A stretch of DNA of 64,000 nt from Pseudazoarcus pumilus (GTDB taxonomy: Bacteria; Pseudomonadota; Gammaproteobacteria; Burkholderiales; Rhodocyclaceae). The notes beneath the pieces are model-generated. The model did not search any database and was not told the origin of the DNA. It was given only the letters and a program-made list of their open reading frames with translations. Positions 7,391-19,577 of the stretch are shown here, one piece after another. Position numbers and translations under genes: made by a program. The stretch spans positions 2,728,001 to 2,792,000 of the forward strand of contig NZ_CP025682.1 in NCBI RefSeq assembly GCF_002872475.1, given 5' to 3'. How positions within the stretch are numbered: the stretch's first letter is position 1; every line of letters begins with the position of its first letter.

Positions 7391-9865
7391 TTATAGCGCC
7401 CTGCGGTCGGACGCCACGGCGAACCACCGCAACCGAAGCGCATTGCTCAGCACGAACACGCTCGACAGCGACATCGCCGCCGCCGCGAAGATCGGCGAGA
7501 GCAGCAGCCCGAAGGCCGGATAGAACACCCCGGCGGCGAGCGGGATCAGCGCGGCGTTGTAGGCGAAGGCCCAGAACAGGTTCTGGCGGATGTTCTTCAT
7601 CGTCGCGCGCGAGAGCGCGATGGCGCGCGGCACCCCGGCCAGATCGCCGGACATCAGCACCACGTCGGCGCTCTCGATGGCGACATCGGTGCCGCTGCCG
7701 ATGGCCATGCCCACCTCGGCCGAGGCCAGCGCAGGCGCATCGTTGATGCCGTCGCCGACGAAGACGATGCGCCTGCCCTCGCCGCGCAGCCGTTCCAGCG
7801 CCTCGACCTTGCCGTCTGGCAGCACCTCGGCGGCGACATCGTCGATGCCGGCCAGGCGCGCAATGGCGTGTGCGGTGCGCGCGTTGTCGCCGGTCACCAT
7901 GGCCACCTTCAACCCCATCGCGTGCAGCGCGCGGATGGCCTCGACGGTGGTGTCCTTGAGCGGATCGGCCACCGCGATGATCGCCGCGAGCTTGCCGTCC
8001 ACGGCGGCGTACAGCGGGCTCTTGCCCTCGTCGCCGAGGCGCTCGGCGGTCCCGGCGAAGACGGCAACGTCCAGCCCGAGCCCGCGCATCATGCGATCGG
8101 CACCGACTTCGATGCGCCGCCCGGAAACCTGCGCGCGCACGCCGTGACCGGCCGTGGCCTCGAAGCCCTCGGCCTCCGGCACCTTTAATCCGGCTTCGCG
8201 CGCGGCGGCGACGATGGCTTCGGCGATCGGGTGTTCGGAGCGCCGCTCGACCGCGGCGACCCACGCGAGCACCTCCTCGCGCTCGAAGCCCTCGGCGGTC
8301 ACCAGATCGGTCAGTTGCGGCCGGCCCAGCGTCAGCGTGCCGGTCTTGTCGAAGGCCACGACCTCGGCGCGCGACAGCTCCTGCAGCGCGTCGCCCTTGC
8401 GGAACAGCACCCCCATCGCCGCCGCACGTCCGGTGGCAACCATGATCGAGGTCGGCGTGGCCAGCCCCATCGCGCAGGGGCAGGCGACGATCAGCACCGC
8501 CACCGCGCACACCAGCGCGAAGCTCAAGGCGGGCGAGGCACCGAAGATCATCCACGCGATGAAGGTCAGCGCGGCCACGCCCATCACGACGGGGACGAAC
8601 ACCATGGTCACCTTGTCGACCAGCGCCTGGATCGGCAGCTTGGCGCCCTGCGCGTGTTCGACCATGCGGATGATCTGCGCCAGCACCGTGTCCGCACCCA
8701 CCTTGGTGGCTCGGAACGCGAAGGCCCCGCGCGTATTCAGCGTGCCGCCCACCACCGTGTCGCCCGCGGCCTTCTCGACCGGCACCGGCTCGCCGGTGAT
8801 CATGGACTCGTCGACGAAGGATTCGCCCTCGATCAGCTCGCCGTCCACGGCGATCTTCTCGCCCGGGCGCACCTCGATGACGTCGCCCACCGCGACCTCG
8901 CCGATCGGCAGTTCCACCGCTTCGCCGTCGCGGCGCACGCGCGCGGTACGCGGCGCGATCTTCATCAACCGGCGAATGGCTTCCGAAGTACGGCCGCGCG
9001 CCCGCGCCTCCAGCAGGCGGCCGACCAGGATCAGCGTGACGATCACCGCCGCGGCCTCGAAATACACGTTGGCCGTGCCTTCCGGCAGCAGGCCCGGCGC
9101 GATCAGCGCGACCAGCGAATAACTCCACGCCGCGCCGGTGCCGAGCGCGACCAGCGCATTCATGTCCGGCGCGCCGCGCAGCAGGGCCGGCACGCCCTTG
9201 CGGAAGAAACGCAGCCCGGGCCCGAACATCACGGCGGTGGTCAGCACGGCCTGGATCCAGCCGTTCAGCGTGTGGCCCAGCGTGGCCATCACCCATTCGT
9301 GCACGCCGGGGATGAAGTGCGAACCCATCTCCAGCACGAACACCGGCAGCGTCATCGCGGCGGCGATCCACACGTCACGCACGAGTTCGCGGCGCTCGAT
9401 CTCGGCAGCATTCTCGCGCGCATCCTCGTTCGCTGCGGCAGCCGGCCTGGCCTCGAAGCCGGCCTTCTTCACCGCCTCGATCAGCGCCGCGGTGTCGACC
9501 GACCCTGCCGACACAACGCGCGCACGCCGCGCGGCGAGATTCACGCTCGCGTCGACCACGCCGGGCACCCGTGCGAGCACCTTCTCGACGCGTCCGACGC
9601 AGGCCGCGCAGCTCATGCCTTCGATGTCGAGCACGGTCTCGTCGCGCACGACCTCGTAGCCGGCGCGCTCCACCGCCTGCTCCAGCGCCTCGAAGGCGAC
9701 GTCGGGCGCGGCCGTGACCGTGGCCGTCTCGGTCGCTAGGTTGACGCTCGCGGCTTCCACGCCCGGCACCTTGGCCAGAGCCTTTTCAACGTGGGCGACG
9801 CATGAAGCACAAGTCATTCCGCTCACGTGCAGCGTGCGTTCGCCCGTCGCAGCCTGCGTGCTCAT
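7391..9865 (-). CDS. copA: copper-exporting P1B-type ATPase CopA
   Basis: Pumps Cu(I) out of the cytoplasm. The 824-residue protein has two N-terminal HMA domains with canonical sites (GMTCASC near residue 17 and GMSCAAC near 84), eight membrane helices, TGEP in the actuator domain, CPC in helix six (about 463), DKTGT (about 505), SEHP and GDGINDAP. The GEP variant of the actuator motif is common in CopA. Its start overlaps the copZ stop by 4 bp (ATGA), so chaperone and pump are translationally coupled. Transcription likely begins at the CueR promoter upstream of copZ. It differs from the ATPase at 285-2585 by having two intact HMA domains, so the cell probably uses the two pumps under different control or with different partners. 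Confidence 0.96.
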   Translation of the reverse strand: MSTQAATGERTLHVSGMTCASCVAHVEKALAKVPGVEAASVNLATETATVTAAPDVAFEALEQAVERAGYEVVRDETVLDIEGMSCAACVGRVEKVLARVPGVVDASVNLAARRARVVSAGSVDTAALIEAVKKAGFEARPAAAANEDARENAAEIERRELVRDVWIAAAMTLPVFVLEMGSHFIPGVHEWVMATLGHTLNGWIQAVLTTAVMFGPGLRFFRKGVPALLRGAPDMNALVALGTGAAWSYSLVALIAPGLLPEGTANVYFEAAAVIVTLILVGRLLEARARGRTSEAIRRLMKIAPRTARVRRDGEAVELPIGEVAVGDVIEVRPGEKIAVDGELIEGESFVDESMITGEPVPVEKAAGDTVVGGTLNTRGAFAFRATKVGADTVLAQIIRMVEHAQGAKLPIQALVDKVTMVFVPVVMGVAALTFIAWMIFGASPALSFALVCAVAVLIVACPCAMGLATPTSIMVATGRAAAMGVLFRKGDALQELSRAEVVAFDKTGTLTLGRPQLTDLVTAEGFEREEVLAWVAAVERRSEHPIAEAIVAAAREAGLKVPEAEGFEATAGHGVRAQVSGRRIEVGADRMMRGLGLDVAVFAGTAERLGDEGKSPLYAAVDGKLAAIIAVADPLKDTTVEAIRALHAMGLKVAMVTGDNARTAHAIARLAGIDDVAAEVLPDGKVEALERLRGEGRRIVFVGDGINDAPALASAEVGMAIGSGTDVAIESADVVLMSGDLAGVPRAIALSRATMKNIRQNLFWAFAYNAALIPLAAGVFYPAFGLLLSPIFAAAAMSLSSVFVLSNALRLRWFAVASDRRAL

Positions 9866-10074
9866 TGCGCCGCTCCCGCGCCGGCGGAGACCGCATACCC
9901 GGCGTCCTCGATGACACGACGGATCTCGCGCGGCTCGAGTTCGCTGTCAACGCCGACGACGCCGCCGGCTACATCAACCTCGACCACGGCCTCGTCATCG
10001 AAGTTGTTGATGGCAGCAGTGATCTTGCGTACGCATGTGCCGCAACCGATGCCGTGCACGTTGAAGCTGTACAT
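9862..10074 (-). CDS. copZ: copper chaperone CopZ-like (single HMA domain)
   Basis: A 70-residue ferredoxin-like HMA protein that would carry Cu(I) to CopA. The metal loop is GIGCGTC: the CxxC is present but the usual Met-Thr before it is changed to Ile-Gly. It is acidic in the middle ([12 protein letters not shown]), as in several chaperones. The start at 10074 has AGGAG 8 bp upstream; a longer in-frame start at 10137 would lie inside the promoter and is rejected. It is the first gene of the copZ-copA-cueR unit. Confidence 0.88.
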   Translation of the reverse strand: MYSFNVHGIGCGTCVRKITAAINNFDDEAVVEVDVAGGVVGVDSELEPREIRRVIEDAGYAVSAGAGAAQ

Positions 10075-10106
10075 TGTTTGCACTCCTGTCGGTGGATGGT
10101 GAAGCC

Positions 10107-10137
10107 AGTCTCCACCTTCCAACAATGGGAATGTCAA
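10107..10137 (-). promoter_or_regulatory. CueR-type promoter/operator for copZ-copA
   Basis: On the - strand a perfect -35 box TTGACA is followed by a 19-bp spacer and a weak -10 (GAGACT). The spacer contains the dyad TTCC-N7-GGAA continuing to GGAAGGT, the typical operator of CueR-regulated copA promoters, which also have 19-bp spacers. It lies about 33 bp upstream of the copZ start. The MerR-type design predicts strong induction by copper. Confidence 0.88.
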
Positions 10138-10172
10138 GCGGAAAATGCAAGGGTTCGCGCGCCGGCGCGGGC

Positions 10173-10865
10173 TTACATCGATCCGCTCAGTTCCGCACGG
10201 TCCATCTCGCCGAAGGTGGCCGGCAGGATGTCCGCCACCCGCGCATGTCCGTCCGCGTCGCGAGTCACCAGCATCAGCATCTGCTCGCCCGGCAGGCCGG
10301 CGGGCACGACCATGCGGCCGCCCGGCGCGAGCTGCGCGAGCAGCGCAGGCGGAATGAGCTGAGGCGCACAGGTGACCAGAATGCGGTCGAAGGGCGCGTG
10401 GCGCGGCAGGCCCTCGGCGCCGTTTCCGAGCAGGAGCTCGACGTTGCCGAAGCCGTTGCGGTGCAGTCGTTCCAGCGCTTCGGCGGCCAGTTCGTCGACG
10501 ATCTCCATCGTGTACACCTGCCGCGCCAGTCTCGACAGCAGCGCGGCGTTCCAGCCCAGACCGGTGCCGATCTCGAGCACCGTGTGATGTGGCTCGACGC
10601 GCAGCACATCGGTCATCAGCGCGACGATCAGCGGGTTCGCAATGCTCTTGTCGAAGCCGATCGGCAATGGGCGCAGGTGGTAGGCATGGGGCTGCATCTC
10701 GAGCGGAACGAACGCATGGCGCGGCACCGCGCGCATGGCGTCGAGCACGCGCGCATCGAAGGTGTCGCGGCCGAGCTGTTCGGACATCAGGCAGGCGCCG
10801 AGCGAAATCTCGGCGAGCATGGATTCGTTTTCGGTGCTGCGGGTGTCTCGGAAGCTTTCAGTCAT
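10173..10865 (-). CDS. pcm: protein-L-isoaspartate O-methyltransferase
   Basis: Repairs proteins by methylating isoaspartyl residues with S-adenosylmethionine. The 230-residue protein has the family's preceding helix RAVPRHAFVP, the conserved segment HLRPLPIGFDKSIANPLIVALM, and SAM motif I LEIGTGLGWNAALL near residue 100. Motif II (ILVTCAPQLIPPALLAQLAPGGRMVVP) follows. The usual GQTIS-type substrate loop reads GFDKSIANP here, a variation seen in proteobacterial Pcm-like proteins. The start overlaps the vapC stop by 8 bp, probably incidental packing. ATG at 10865 is preferred to the TTG one codon upstream. Confidence 0.9.
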   Translation of the reverse strand: MTESFRDTRSTENESMLAEISLGACLMSEQLGRDTFDARVLDAMRAVPRHAFVPLEMQPHAYHLRPLPIGFDKSIANPLIVALMTDVLRVEPHHTVLEIGTGLGWNAALLSRLARQVYTMEIVDELAAEALERLHRNGFGNVELLLGNGAEGLPRHAPFDRILVTCAPQLIPPALLAQLAPGGRMVVPAGLPGEQMLMLVTRDADGHARVADILPATFGEMDRAELSGSM

Positions 10866-11274
10866 CAATCGATTCGTTCACGACGCCGGCGCCGGCGGCA
10901 CGCGCGGCGGCAATCAGGGCCGTGTCGCGGGTGGCGACAGGAACACGGCGGGCCAGCGCGACTTGCAGATAGGCCGCGTCATAGGCGGTCAGATCGAAGC
11001 GCCCCGCCAGGTTGAAAATCTCTGCCGCAGGTACTTCACGATGGTCGATGTCGATCCCCAGCATGGCGACGGCATCGATGGCCTCGTTCGCCTGCTCGAC
11101 AGAGAATCGTCCCCGCCGGCACAGGTTGCGCAGCACATTGGCGAACTCGAGCATCAGCAGGGGCGGCGCACAGGCCCGTTCGCTCGACAGGCGCGCGGCG
11201 ACAGCCTCGGTGTAGGCGTCGGCCTGGTCTTGCAGAAACCAGCCGCACAGCACCGAATTGTCCAGCACGAACAT
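10858..11274 (-). CDS. vapC: PIN-domain ribonuclease toxin (VapC-type)
   Basis: A 138-residue PIN-domain protein expected to cleave RNA when free of its antitoxin. Acidic residues sit at the expected places: D5 in FVLDNSVLCGW, E44 in PLLMLEFANVL, D99 in LTAYDAAYLQVA, and D117 in VATRDTAL. It overlaps the antitoxin gene by 4 bp (ATGA) in the usual antitoxin-first order. Length is typical. The pair sits between host genes with no mobile element next to it. Confidence 0.9.
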   Translation of the reverse strand: MFVLDNSVLCGWFLQDQADAYTEAVAARLSSERACAPPLLMLEFANVLRNLCRRGRFSVEQANEAIDAVAMLGIDIDHREVPAAEIFNLAGRFDLTAYDAAYLQVALARRVPVATRDTALIAAARAAGAGVVNESIDD

Positions 11275-11519
11275 CAGTCCAGGCCTTCTCGCGCCACACT
11301 CTTGAGGTCGGCATCGAGCGACACGCTCTCGCGCAAAGCCCGCAGACGCCCCAAAGCGGCCTCGATGCGGCGCCCCGACGCACCTTCTTGGCCAACCAAC
11401 GCAGTCAGTCGCGCAACCGGTACGCCGCGGCGGGTCAACACGATTTCCTCGCCGCCTTCGACGGCGACGATGAGCTCGGACAGCTGGTTCTTGGCCTGAT
11501 AGATCGGAACCGATTGCAT
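11274..11519 (-). CDS. vapB: Phd/YefM-type antitoxin (VapB partner)
   Basis: An 81-residue antitoxin. The N-terminus MQSVPIYQAKNQLSELIVAV is the classic Phd/YefM DNA-binding motif, followed by EEIVLTRRGVPVARLTAL. The C-terminal half (RRIEAALGRLRALRESVSLD) would wrap and inhibit the PIN toxin. The ATG at 11519 has GGAG 6 bp upstream; a GTG at 11531 is also in frame but worse placed. It probably represses its own operon together with the toxin. Confidence 0.88.
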   Translation of the reverse strand: MQSVPIYQAKNQLSELIVAVEGGEEIVLTRRGVPVARLTALVGQEGASGRRIEAALGRLRALRESVSLDADLKSVAREGLD

Positions 11520-11596
11520 CGCATGCTCCACATAGCTAGCCAGTAAATGCTACCGCGGATCGCCCCGCCATGGAACGGCCCGATCCGCAGGCGCGA

Positions 11597-12613
11597 TCAT
11601 GGCGTTCCGACCATGTCACTGGATTCCGTATTGTCGGACGGCTCGGCGAAGGCCGGCGTAGGGCGGGTCGCGGCCTCTTCGATGAGCCAGTCGCGGAAGG
11701 CGCGCACCTGCGGTTCGTCGGCCACGCTCTCGGGCGAGACGATGTAGTAGGCGAAGCCGCAACGGATGCTGGTGTCGAAGGGCGCAGCCAGCCGCCCCGC
11801 GCCGATCTCGCCCTCGACGAGCTGGCGCGCGAGCAGCGCCACGCCCAACCCGTCGATGGCCGCCGAGATGGCCAGGCCCGAATCGGAAAAGTGCGGCCCG
11901 GCCACGCGCACGTGGGGCACGCCGGCGGCCTTGAGCCAGGCCTCCCAGCGCGGCCGCAGGGCCGGGTCAGGGATGGTCTCGTCATGGATCAGGGCGAAGT
12001 GGCGCAGGTCTTCGGGCCTGCCCAGCGGGATGCGCCGGCGCAGCAGCGCGGGGCTGCACACGGCAGTGTATTCCGGCTCGAACAGGCGGTCGACGCGCAC
12101 GCCGCGGTAGTCACCCAGCCCGTAGCGGATCCACACCTGCGGGGTGTCGCGGTTGCGCCCGCGCCGGCCGGCGTCCTGCTCGTTGGTGCGGGCGCGGCGG
12201 CGGCTGTCGTCGATGGCGCGGATGGAGCCGCGCAGATACAGCTCGACGTTGGGTTCGCGCTCGTTGAACTGGTGCAGGCGCGGCATCAGCCAGCGTGCGG
12301 CGAAGGACGGCGGTGCGACCACGCGCAGGCGCGCGCCGGGCTTCATGCGTCGCACCCTGGAAACGGCTTCGCCGAAGCGGTCCAGCCCATCCTGCACGCC
12401 GGGCAGCAGGGCCTCGCCCTCGGCAGTGAGTTCGAGCGCGCGCGTCAAGCGGCGGAACAACTGGACGCCAAGGTATTCCTCGAGCCCGCGGATCTGGTGA
12501 CTGACGGCGGTGGGCGTGACGGACAGTTCTTCGGCCGCCAGCTTGAAGCTGAGGTGGCGGGCGGCGGCTTCGAAGGTGCGAAGCGCGTTGAGCGGAGGAA
12601 GGCGATCGGACAT
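11597..12613 (-). CDS. LysR-family transcriptional regulator, GcvA-like
   Basis: A regulator of 338 residues. Residues 5-65 form the winged helix (PPLNALRTFEAAARHLSFKLAAEELSVTPTAVSHQI), closest in style to GcvA/AmpR-type regulators. The effector domain has the GcvA-like elements PSFAARWLMPRL, IRYGLGDYRGVRVDRLF and VCSPALL. Between residues about 133 and 158 there is an Arg/Asp-rich insert (DDSRRRARTNEQDAGRRGRNRD) where relatives go straight from the first to the second strand region. It is divergent from the small gene at 12723, with 109 bp between the starts, so it may control that gene. The inducer is unknown. Confidence 0.88.
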   Translation of the reverse strand: MSDRLPPLNALRTFEAAARHLSFKLAAEELSVTPTAVSHQIRGLEEYLGVQLFRRLTRALELTAEGEALLPGVQDGLDRFGEAVSRVRRMKPGARLRVVAPPSFAARWLMPRLHQFNEREPNVELYLRGSIRAIDDSRRRARTNEQDAGRRGRNRDTPQVWIRYGLGDYRGVRVDRLFEPEYTAVCSPALLRRRIPLGRPEDLRHFALIHDETIPDPALRPRWEAWLKAAGVPHVRVAGPHFSDSGLAISAAIDGLGVALLARQLVEGEIGAGRLAAPFDTSIRCGFAYYIVSPESVADEPQVRAFRDWLIEEAATRPTPAFAEPSDNTESSDMVGTP

Positions 12614-12722
12614 ACGGATGAGTTTAGCTCATCTATCGGCTGACTATTGATCGTTTGTTGCGTTGCGTCATGCGATGTACATTGCACTCCGTGCTTACAC
12701 GATGAGCTCAAGGAGAGAAAAA

Positions 12723-12878
12723 ATGTACGACGAAAACATCGACGTGACCCGTCTTGTGAATGCCGCGCACCAGATGCGCAACCGCGTGATCGCCGAGCTG
12801 TTCCGCAATGCCTTCCGGAAGATGCGCGAAGCCGTTCGCAACGCCGCACCCGGAATCAAGCGCACGCACGCTGCCTGA
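12723..12878 (+). CDS. 51-residue basic protein divergent from the LysR gene
   Basis: A short protein rich in Arg, Asn and Ala: MYDENIDVTRLVNAAHQMRN start, helical RVIAELFRNAFRKMREAV middle, basic tail. It recalls the small Arg-rich DUF1127-type proteins in size and helix pattern but I cannot assign it. An excellent Shine-Dalgarno (AAGGAG) lies 10 bp before the ATG, supporting real translation. It faces away from the GcvA-like regulator and may be its target. Confidence 0.65.
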   Translation: MYDENIDVTRLVNAAHQMRNRVIAELFRNAFRKMREAVRNAAPGIKRTHAA

Positions 12879-12944
12879 TTCAGAGCTGTCCTCGCCGGTG
12901 TCTGCCTCCCCCTCCTCCCCCTGAACAGGCACCGGCTCAGGAAG

Positions 12945-15137
<2,193 letters not shown>

Positions 15138-15216
15138 GGGCGCGATTCTACTCCTCCGGCGCGCGGTGGCCGCGGTAGAAGATCCCTGTCGCAACAAGGG
15201 ATAAAAGGCCGTTTTC

Positions 15217-16536
15217 ATGCTCGAGCAGACATTGTCCGCCCGCACGACGCAGCGTCGCATGGTCGAGGCCGGCGGCTGCGTGCTCGCGCTGGCCGCAGCG
15301 GCGCTGCTCGCGCTCACGCTGCTCGGCGTCGGCAACGGCGTCCCGTCAGCCTTCCTCCCCACGCTCGCCGCGTGCGCGCTGGCCGGACTGAGCCTGTTGC
15401 TGCTGGCGCGCAACCGCCAGCGTGTCGAGGCATTGCAGGCCTCGCGCGCGGAACTGGAGCGCGCCCAGGCCGTGGCCCACGTGGGCAGCTGGCGCATCAC
15501 CGAACCGCGCGGCGTGATCGAATGGAGTGCCGAGACCTACCGCATCTTCGGCATCGCACCGGGCACGCCGATCGACTACGCCGCCTTTCTCGCCTGCGTG
15601 CATGCGGACGATCGCGAACGCGTGCGCCAGGCCTGGACACGTGCGCTCGCTGGCGACGGCTACGACCTCGCGCATCGCATCGTGCGCGAAGGCTCGGTGC
15701 GCTGGGTACATGAACGCGCGCAGTTCGAGTTTGACCACAACGGCGCCTTGCGCTGCGCCACCGGCACGGTGCAGGACATCACCGAGCGCCAGGCCGCCGA
15801 CGCTGAGTTGTGCCATTCGCGCCAGCGCCTGCGCGCACTGGCGGCCCATCACCAGCGCCAGATGGAGGAGGAACGCGCCAATGTCGCCCGCGAGATCCAC
15901 GACGAACTGGGCCAATACCTGACCACGCTGCGCATGGACGCGGCCATGCTGCGCAACGCGCTGGTCGACTCCGATCCGCGGCACGCCGAGCGGCTGACCG
16001 ACATGAAGGGTCTGATCGACGAGGCCATTCGCGCCGTCCGTCGTGTTTCGGGCGCGCTACGCCCAACCGCGCTCGATCTGGGACTGGAGCCGGCCCTCGA
16101 ATGGCTGGTAGAAGACCTCGAGCGCCGCAGCGACATCGCGTGCCGGCTGTCGCTGCCGCCGGCAGGACTGCCCGCCATCGACGAACGTCACGCTCTTCCG
16201 GTGTTCCGTATCGTGCAAGAGGCGCTGACCAACGTCGTGCGCCACGCGCAAGCCTCGCAGGTCAGCATCGAATTGGCCGCGCACGACGACGCGCTGCATG
16301 TACGGGTAAGCGACGACGGTATCGGCTTCGACCCGATGCGAGGCGGCACGGAGGGTCATTTCGGCGTACTCGGCATGCACGAACGGGCGACCATCCAGGG
16401 TGGCAGCATCACCTGGTCCACCCCGCCTGGCGGCGGTACGGTGCTGGATCTGCGCGTTCCCAATGCGGCGCCCGCGCCGCATGCGGCACCGGCCTGCGAC
16501 GAATGCGCCGTGCTGCGCCGCATGGGTGCTCACTGA
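15217..16536 (+). CDS. membrane-bound sensor histidine kinase (PAS, HisKA_3)
   Basis: Kinase of a NarL-type two-component pair. The 439-residue protein has two N-terminal membrane helices (about 17-37 and 47-64), a PAS domain (about 85-195, ending [11 protein letters not shown]), a HisKA_3 dimerisation domain with the phospho-acceptor in [12 protein letters not shown] (His228), and an HATPase domain with N-box [11 protein letters not shown] and G-box DDGIGFDP. The C-terminus has an unusual Cys pair ([10 protein letters not shown]). The signal sensed is not evident; the periplasmic part is very short, so sensing is probably by the PAS domain or within the membrane. The response regulator gene starts 1 bp after its stop. 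Confidence 0.92.
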   Translation: MLEQTLSARTTQRRMVEAGGCVLALAAAALLALTLLGVGNGVPSAFLPTLAACALAGLSLLLLARNRQRVEALQASRAELERAQAVAHVGSWRITEPRGVIEWSAETYRIFGIAPGTPIDYAAFLACVHADDRERVRQAWTRALAGDGYDLAHRIVREGSVRWVHERAQFEFDHNGALRCATGTVQDITERQAADAELCHSRQRLRALAAHHQRQMEEERANVAREIHDELGQYLTTLRMDAAMLRNALVDSDPRHAERLTDMKGLIDEAIRAVRRVSGALRPTALDLGLEPALEWLVEDLERRSDIACRLSLPPAGLPAIDERHALPVFRIVQEALTNVVRHAQASQVSIELAAHDDALHVRVSDDGIGFDPMRGGTEGHFGVLGMHERATIQGGSITWSTPPGGGTVLDLRVPNAAPAPHAAPACDECAVLRRMGAH

Positions 16537-16537
16537 A

Positions 16538-17185
16538 ATGCCGAGCGCGACGCGCATACTGCTCGCCGACGATCACCGAGTCGTGCTCAAGGGTGTGCGC
16601 CAGGTGCTGGCGCTGGCCGACGACATCGAGGTGGTTGGCGAATGTCTGGACGGCTGGCAGGCGCTTGCCAGGGTGCGCGACACGCCCGCCGATGTGCTCG
16701 TAAGCGATGTCGGCATGCCCGGTCCGCACGGCGTCGAGCTGGTGCGCCGCGTGCGCGAAGCCCAGCCGCGCCTGCCGGTGCTGATGTTCACAATGCACGC
16801 CGACAAACAGCTCGCCACGCGCTTGCTGCGCGCCGGTGCCGCCGGCTATCTGACGAAGGACTGCGAGCCTGAAGAGTTGATCGCGGCCGTGCGCCGCACC
16901 GCACGAGGCCAGCGCTACGTGGATCCCGAGATCTCCGCCCGCATGCTGCTCGAAGCTGCGGACGGCGCCCCTCCCCATGCGCGCCTGTCGAACCGCGAAC
17001 TGGAAGTCCTGACGCTGCTCGCGCGCGGCAGGACCGTCACCGGCATCGCGCAAGAACTGCGCCTGTCGGTCAAGACGGTGAGTACCCACAAGGCGCGCCT
17101 GATGCAGAAGCTGCAGATCGAGTCCGGCGCGGAACTGGTGCGCTACGCGCTCCAGCACCAGATCGTCGGCTGGAACACCCCGTAG
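16538..17185 (+). CDS. NarL/FixJ-type response regulator
   Basis: DNA-binding partner of the kinase just upstream. The 215-residue protein has a receiver domain with the acid pair D11-D12, phospho-acceptor D57 (VLVSDVGMPG), T85 and K107 (GYLTKD), then a LuxR-type helix-turn-helix (about 148-205: LSNRELEVLTLLARGRTVTGIAQEL). The start ATG follows the kinase stop by one base, so the two are coupled. Target genes are unknown; the chemoreceptor and c-di-GMP genes immediately downstream are candidates. Confidence 0.93.
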   Translation: MPSATRILLADDHRVVLKGVRQVLALADDIEVVGECLDGWQALARVRDTPADVLVSDVGMPGPHGVELVRRVREAQPRLPVLMFTMHADKQLATRLLRAGAAGYLTKDCEPEELIAAVRRTARGQRYVDPEISARMLLEAADGAPPHARLSNRELEVLTLLARGRTVTGIAQELRLSVKTVSTHKARLMQKLQIESGAELVRYALQHQIVGWNTP

Positions 17186-17238
17186 GACGATTCCTACGCG
17201 CAATTCAGACTTGCCCGATTTCGCCTGCGCGCGACGAT

Positions 17239-17284
17239 GTGCACTGTGCACGACGTATGCGCGAAGTATGACTTTGTGCACGAC
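17239..17284. repeat. GTGCAC repeats upstream of the Aer-like chemoreceptor
   Basis: The palindrome GTGCAC occurs at 17239-17244, 17246-17251 and 17276-17281; the 10-mer TGTGCACGAC occurs twice exactly 30 bp apart (17245 and 17275). This lies 50-100 bp before the chemoreceptor gene and is placed like an operator region. No clear sigma-28 promoter is visible here. Confidence 0.4.
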
Positions 17285-17335
17285 ACCGAGGCGTGACCAC
17301 GACAGGGGTGGGCTCGCGCCGCGCGGAGGCCCAAA

Positions 17336-19531
17336 ATGCGCAACAACCAGCCCGTTACCGGCGTCAACCGCCCGGTTCCGGACGGCACTACCCTCGTTTC
17401 GCGCACCGATGCGAAAGGGCGCATCGTCAGCGCCAACGACGCTTTCGTCGCGATCTCCGGCTTCACCCGCGAGGAACTGCTCGGCCAGCCGCACAACCTC
17501 GTGCGCCACCCCGACATGCCGCCGGAGGCCTTCCGTGACCTGTGGGCCACACTCAAGCGCGGCCGGCCGTGGACGGCCATCGTCAAGAACCGCTGCAAGA
17601 ACGGCGACCACTACTGGGTGCGCGCCAATGTCTCGCCGACTCCAGACGGCGGATTCCTGTCGGTGCGCATGCGCGCCCCGGACGACGACATCGCCGCGGC
17701 CGAGAAACTCTACGCCGACATGCGACGCGACCCGCAATGGATGCTCGACGAGGGCCGCCCGGCTCGACGCGGCCGGCTGCGTGCGCTCGTCCGGGTCGCC
17801 GGCAGGCTGAGCCTGAGCCAGCGCCTGTGGGTATGGGCCTCGTTCGCCACGCTGATCTTCTACGTCGCGGTCGCGCTGGGCTTGTACGGCATGCACGCCG
17901 CGCGCGAGGCCCTCGCCACCGTCTACGCGGACCGCATGCTGCCAGTGATGCAACTCGACCGCATCGGCTACCGCCTCAACGAGAACCGCCGACTGGTCGT
18001 GCTCGCTTTTCTCGCAAGGCAGCGTAACGAGCTCGGTGCAACGCCCGCCGAGGTGCATCTGGATACGATCGGCCGCAACCGCAGCGAGATCGACCGTCTG
18101 TGGGCCGCCTATCTCGAGACCTTCCAGGCCGCCGATGAAAGCAAGCTGGCGGGCGACTTCGAGACGAAGCGCGACGCCTGGCTGGGCAAGCTCGGCGAGG
18201 CGGTGGGCGCGATCCGTACGGGCCGCGCCGACACCGCGACGCTCGACAGCTTCATCGAAGCGGGCCACATCGAGGGCGAAATGGCCATGCAGGCCCTGCA
18301 CGCGCTCACCGACTACCAGGCACAGCTCACGGCGGCCGAGCACGCGGCGGCCGGGCAGCGCTACCGCAGCACGCAGGCCGTCTTCATCGCGTTGATCGCG
18401 ATCGGCGCGATCGCCGGCACGCTGACCGCATTGTTTACGCTGCGGCGCATCCGCAACGGACTGCGTCAGGCCGTCGAGGCCGCGCGCGCCATCGCCGCCG
18501 GACAACTCGACACACCGGTACCGGTGTCCGGCCGCGACGAAATCGGCACACTGCTGGCCGAGCTGTCGACGATGCGCAACAACCTGCACGAACTCGTGGC
18601 GGAAGTCAGCAAAGAAGTCGGCCGACTCAAGAGCGAATCGGATCAGCTGCGCCACGTCGCCACGGACGCCTCGCAGGTGGCGCAGGCGCAGGCCGAATCG
18701 GCCGCCAGCATGGCGGCCGCGGTCGAGCAGTTGTCGGCGTCGATCGACGTGGTCGAGGGTCACGCCGAGGATTCGCGCACGATCACGCAGACTGCGGCCG
18801 AGGATTCGCGACGCAGCGCCGGCGTGATCCGCGACACCGCCGCCGGCATGAACCGCATCGCCCAGACCGTGACCGAGACGGCCGACGGCATCCGCGCGCT
18901 CGAAGGCCTGTCGCAGGAGATCGGCAGCGTCGTGCAGGTCATCCGCGAGGTGGCCGAGCAGACCAACCTGCTGGCGCTCAATGCCGCCATCGAAGCCGCA
19001 CGCGCCGGCGAGCAGGGTCGCGGCTTCGCCGTGGTCGCCGACGAGGTGCGCAAGCTCGCCGAACGCACCGCCGGCTCGACCGGCGACATCGTGCGCATGA
19101 TCGAACGCATCCAGCACGGCACGCGCGACGCGGTCGCCCGCATGGAGGCCAGCGTTGGCCAGGTACGCGACGGCGTCGTGCTCGCCGAGGACGCGGCACG
19201 TTCGGTCGTCGACATCGAAACCGGCACCGGGCGCATCGCCAGCGCCGTCGAGGAGATCGGTCACGCGCTCAAGGAACAGGCAGCGGCCACGCGCGAGATC
19301 GCCGGCCGCGTCGAGAGCGTCTCGATGGGCACCGAGCAGGTCTCGGCCAGCGCCGGCGAGAGCGCTGCCGCAGCCGCCCATCTGGCGGAGCTGGCGCGCA
19401 CGCTCGACACCCTGACGGCGCGCTTCAATATCGCGTCGGCCGCAGCGACTACCCATGCATACGCCATGGACATGAAAATCCGGCAGCCGGACGAGGCGGC
19501 GATGACCCGACTCGCCCCGCACGGTGCCTGA
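17336..19531 (+). CDS. Aer-like methyl-accepting chemotaxis protein with N-terminal PAS
   Basis: Energy- or redox-taxis receptor. Residues about 8-115 form an Aer-type PAS domain ([21 protein letters not shown] and [18 protein letters not shown]), which binds FAD in Aer. Two membrane helices (about 164-186 and 345-366) bracket a roughly 160-residue region that resembles a four-helix-bundle sensor, followed by HAMP and the long signalling hairpin with the conserved tip [29 protein letters not shown]. Having both a cytoplasmic PAS and a periplasmic bundle is an extended layout compared with E. coli Aer. It follows the two-component genes by 150 bp. Confidence 0.92.
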   Translation: MRNNQPVTGVNRPVPDGTTLVSRTDAKGRIVSANDAFVAISGFTREELLGQPHNLVRHPDMPPEAFRDLWATLKRGRPWTAIVKNRCKNGDHYWVRANVSPTPDGGFLSVRMRAPDDDIAAAEKLYADMRRDPQWMLDEGRPARRGRLRALVRVAGRLSLSQRLWVWASFATLIFYVAVALGLYGMHAAREALATVYADRMLPVMQLDRIGYRLNENRRLVVLAFLARQRNELGATPAEVHLDTIGRNRSEIDRLWAAYLETFQAADESKLAGDFETKRDAWLGKLGEAVGAIRTGRADTATLDSFIEAGHIEGEMAMQALHALTDYQAQLTAAEHAAAGQRYRSTQAVFIALIAIGAIAGTLTALFTLRRIRNGLRQAVEAARAIAAGQLDTPVPVSGRDEIGTLLAELSTMRNNLHELVAEVSKEVGRLKSESDQLRHVATDASQVAQAQAESAASMAAAVEQLSASIDVVEGHAEDSRTITQTAAEDSRRSAGVIRDTAAGMNRIAQTVTETADGIRALEGLSQEIGSVVQVIREVAEQTNLLALNAAIEAARAGEQGRGFAVVADEVRKLAERTAGSTGDIVRMIERIQHGTRDAVARMEASVGQVRDGVVLAEDAARSVVDIETGTGRIASAVEEIGHALKEQAAATREIAGRVESVSMGTEQVSASAGESAAAAAHLAELARTLDTLTARFNIASAAATTHAYAMDMKIRQPDEAAMTRLAPHGA

Positions 19532-19577
19532 ACACGAACGCGGCGACGACCCGCCCCGAAGATCGTTTCACGAGCCG

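Noticed and set aside
15138-15500. Upstream extension of ygiQ to 851 codons
   Set aside because: The family length and conserved N-terminal APFLP are satisfied from the GTG at 15137, and the extension lies opposite the histidine kinase gene.
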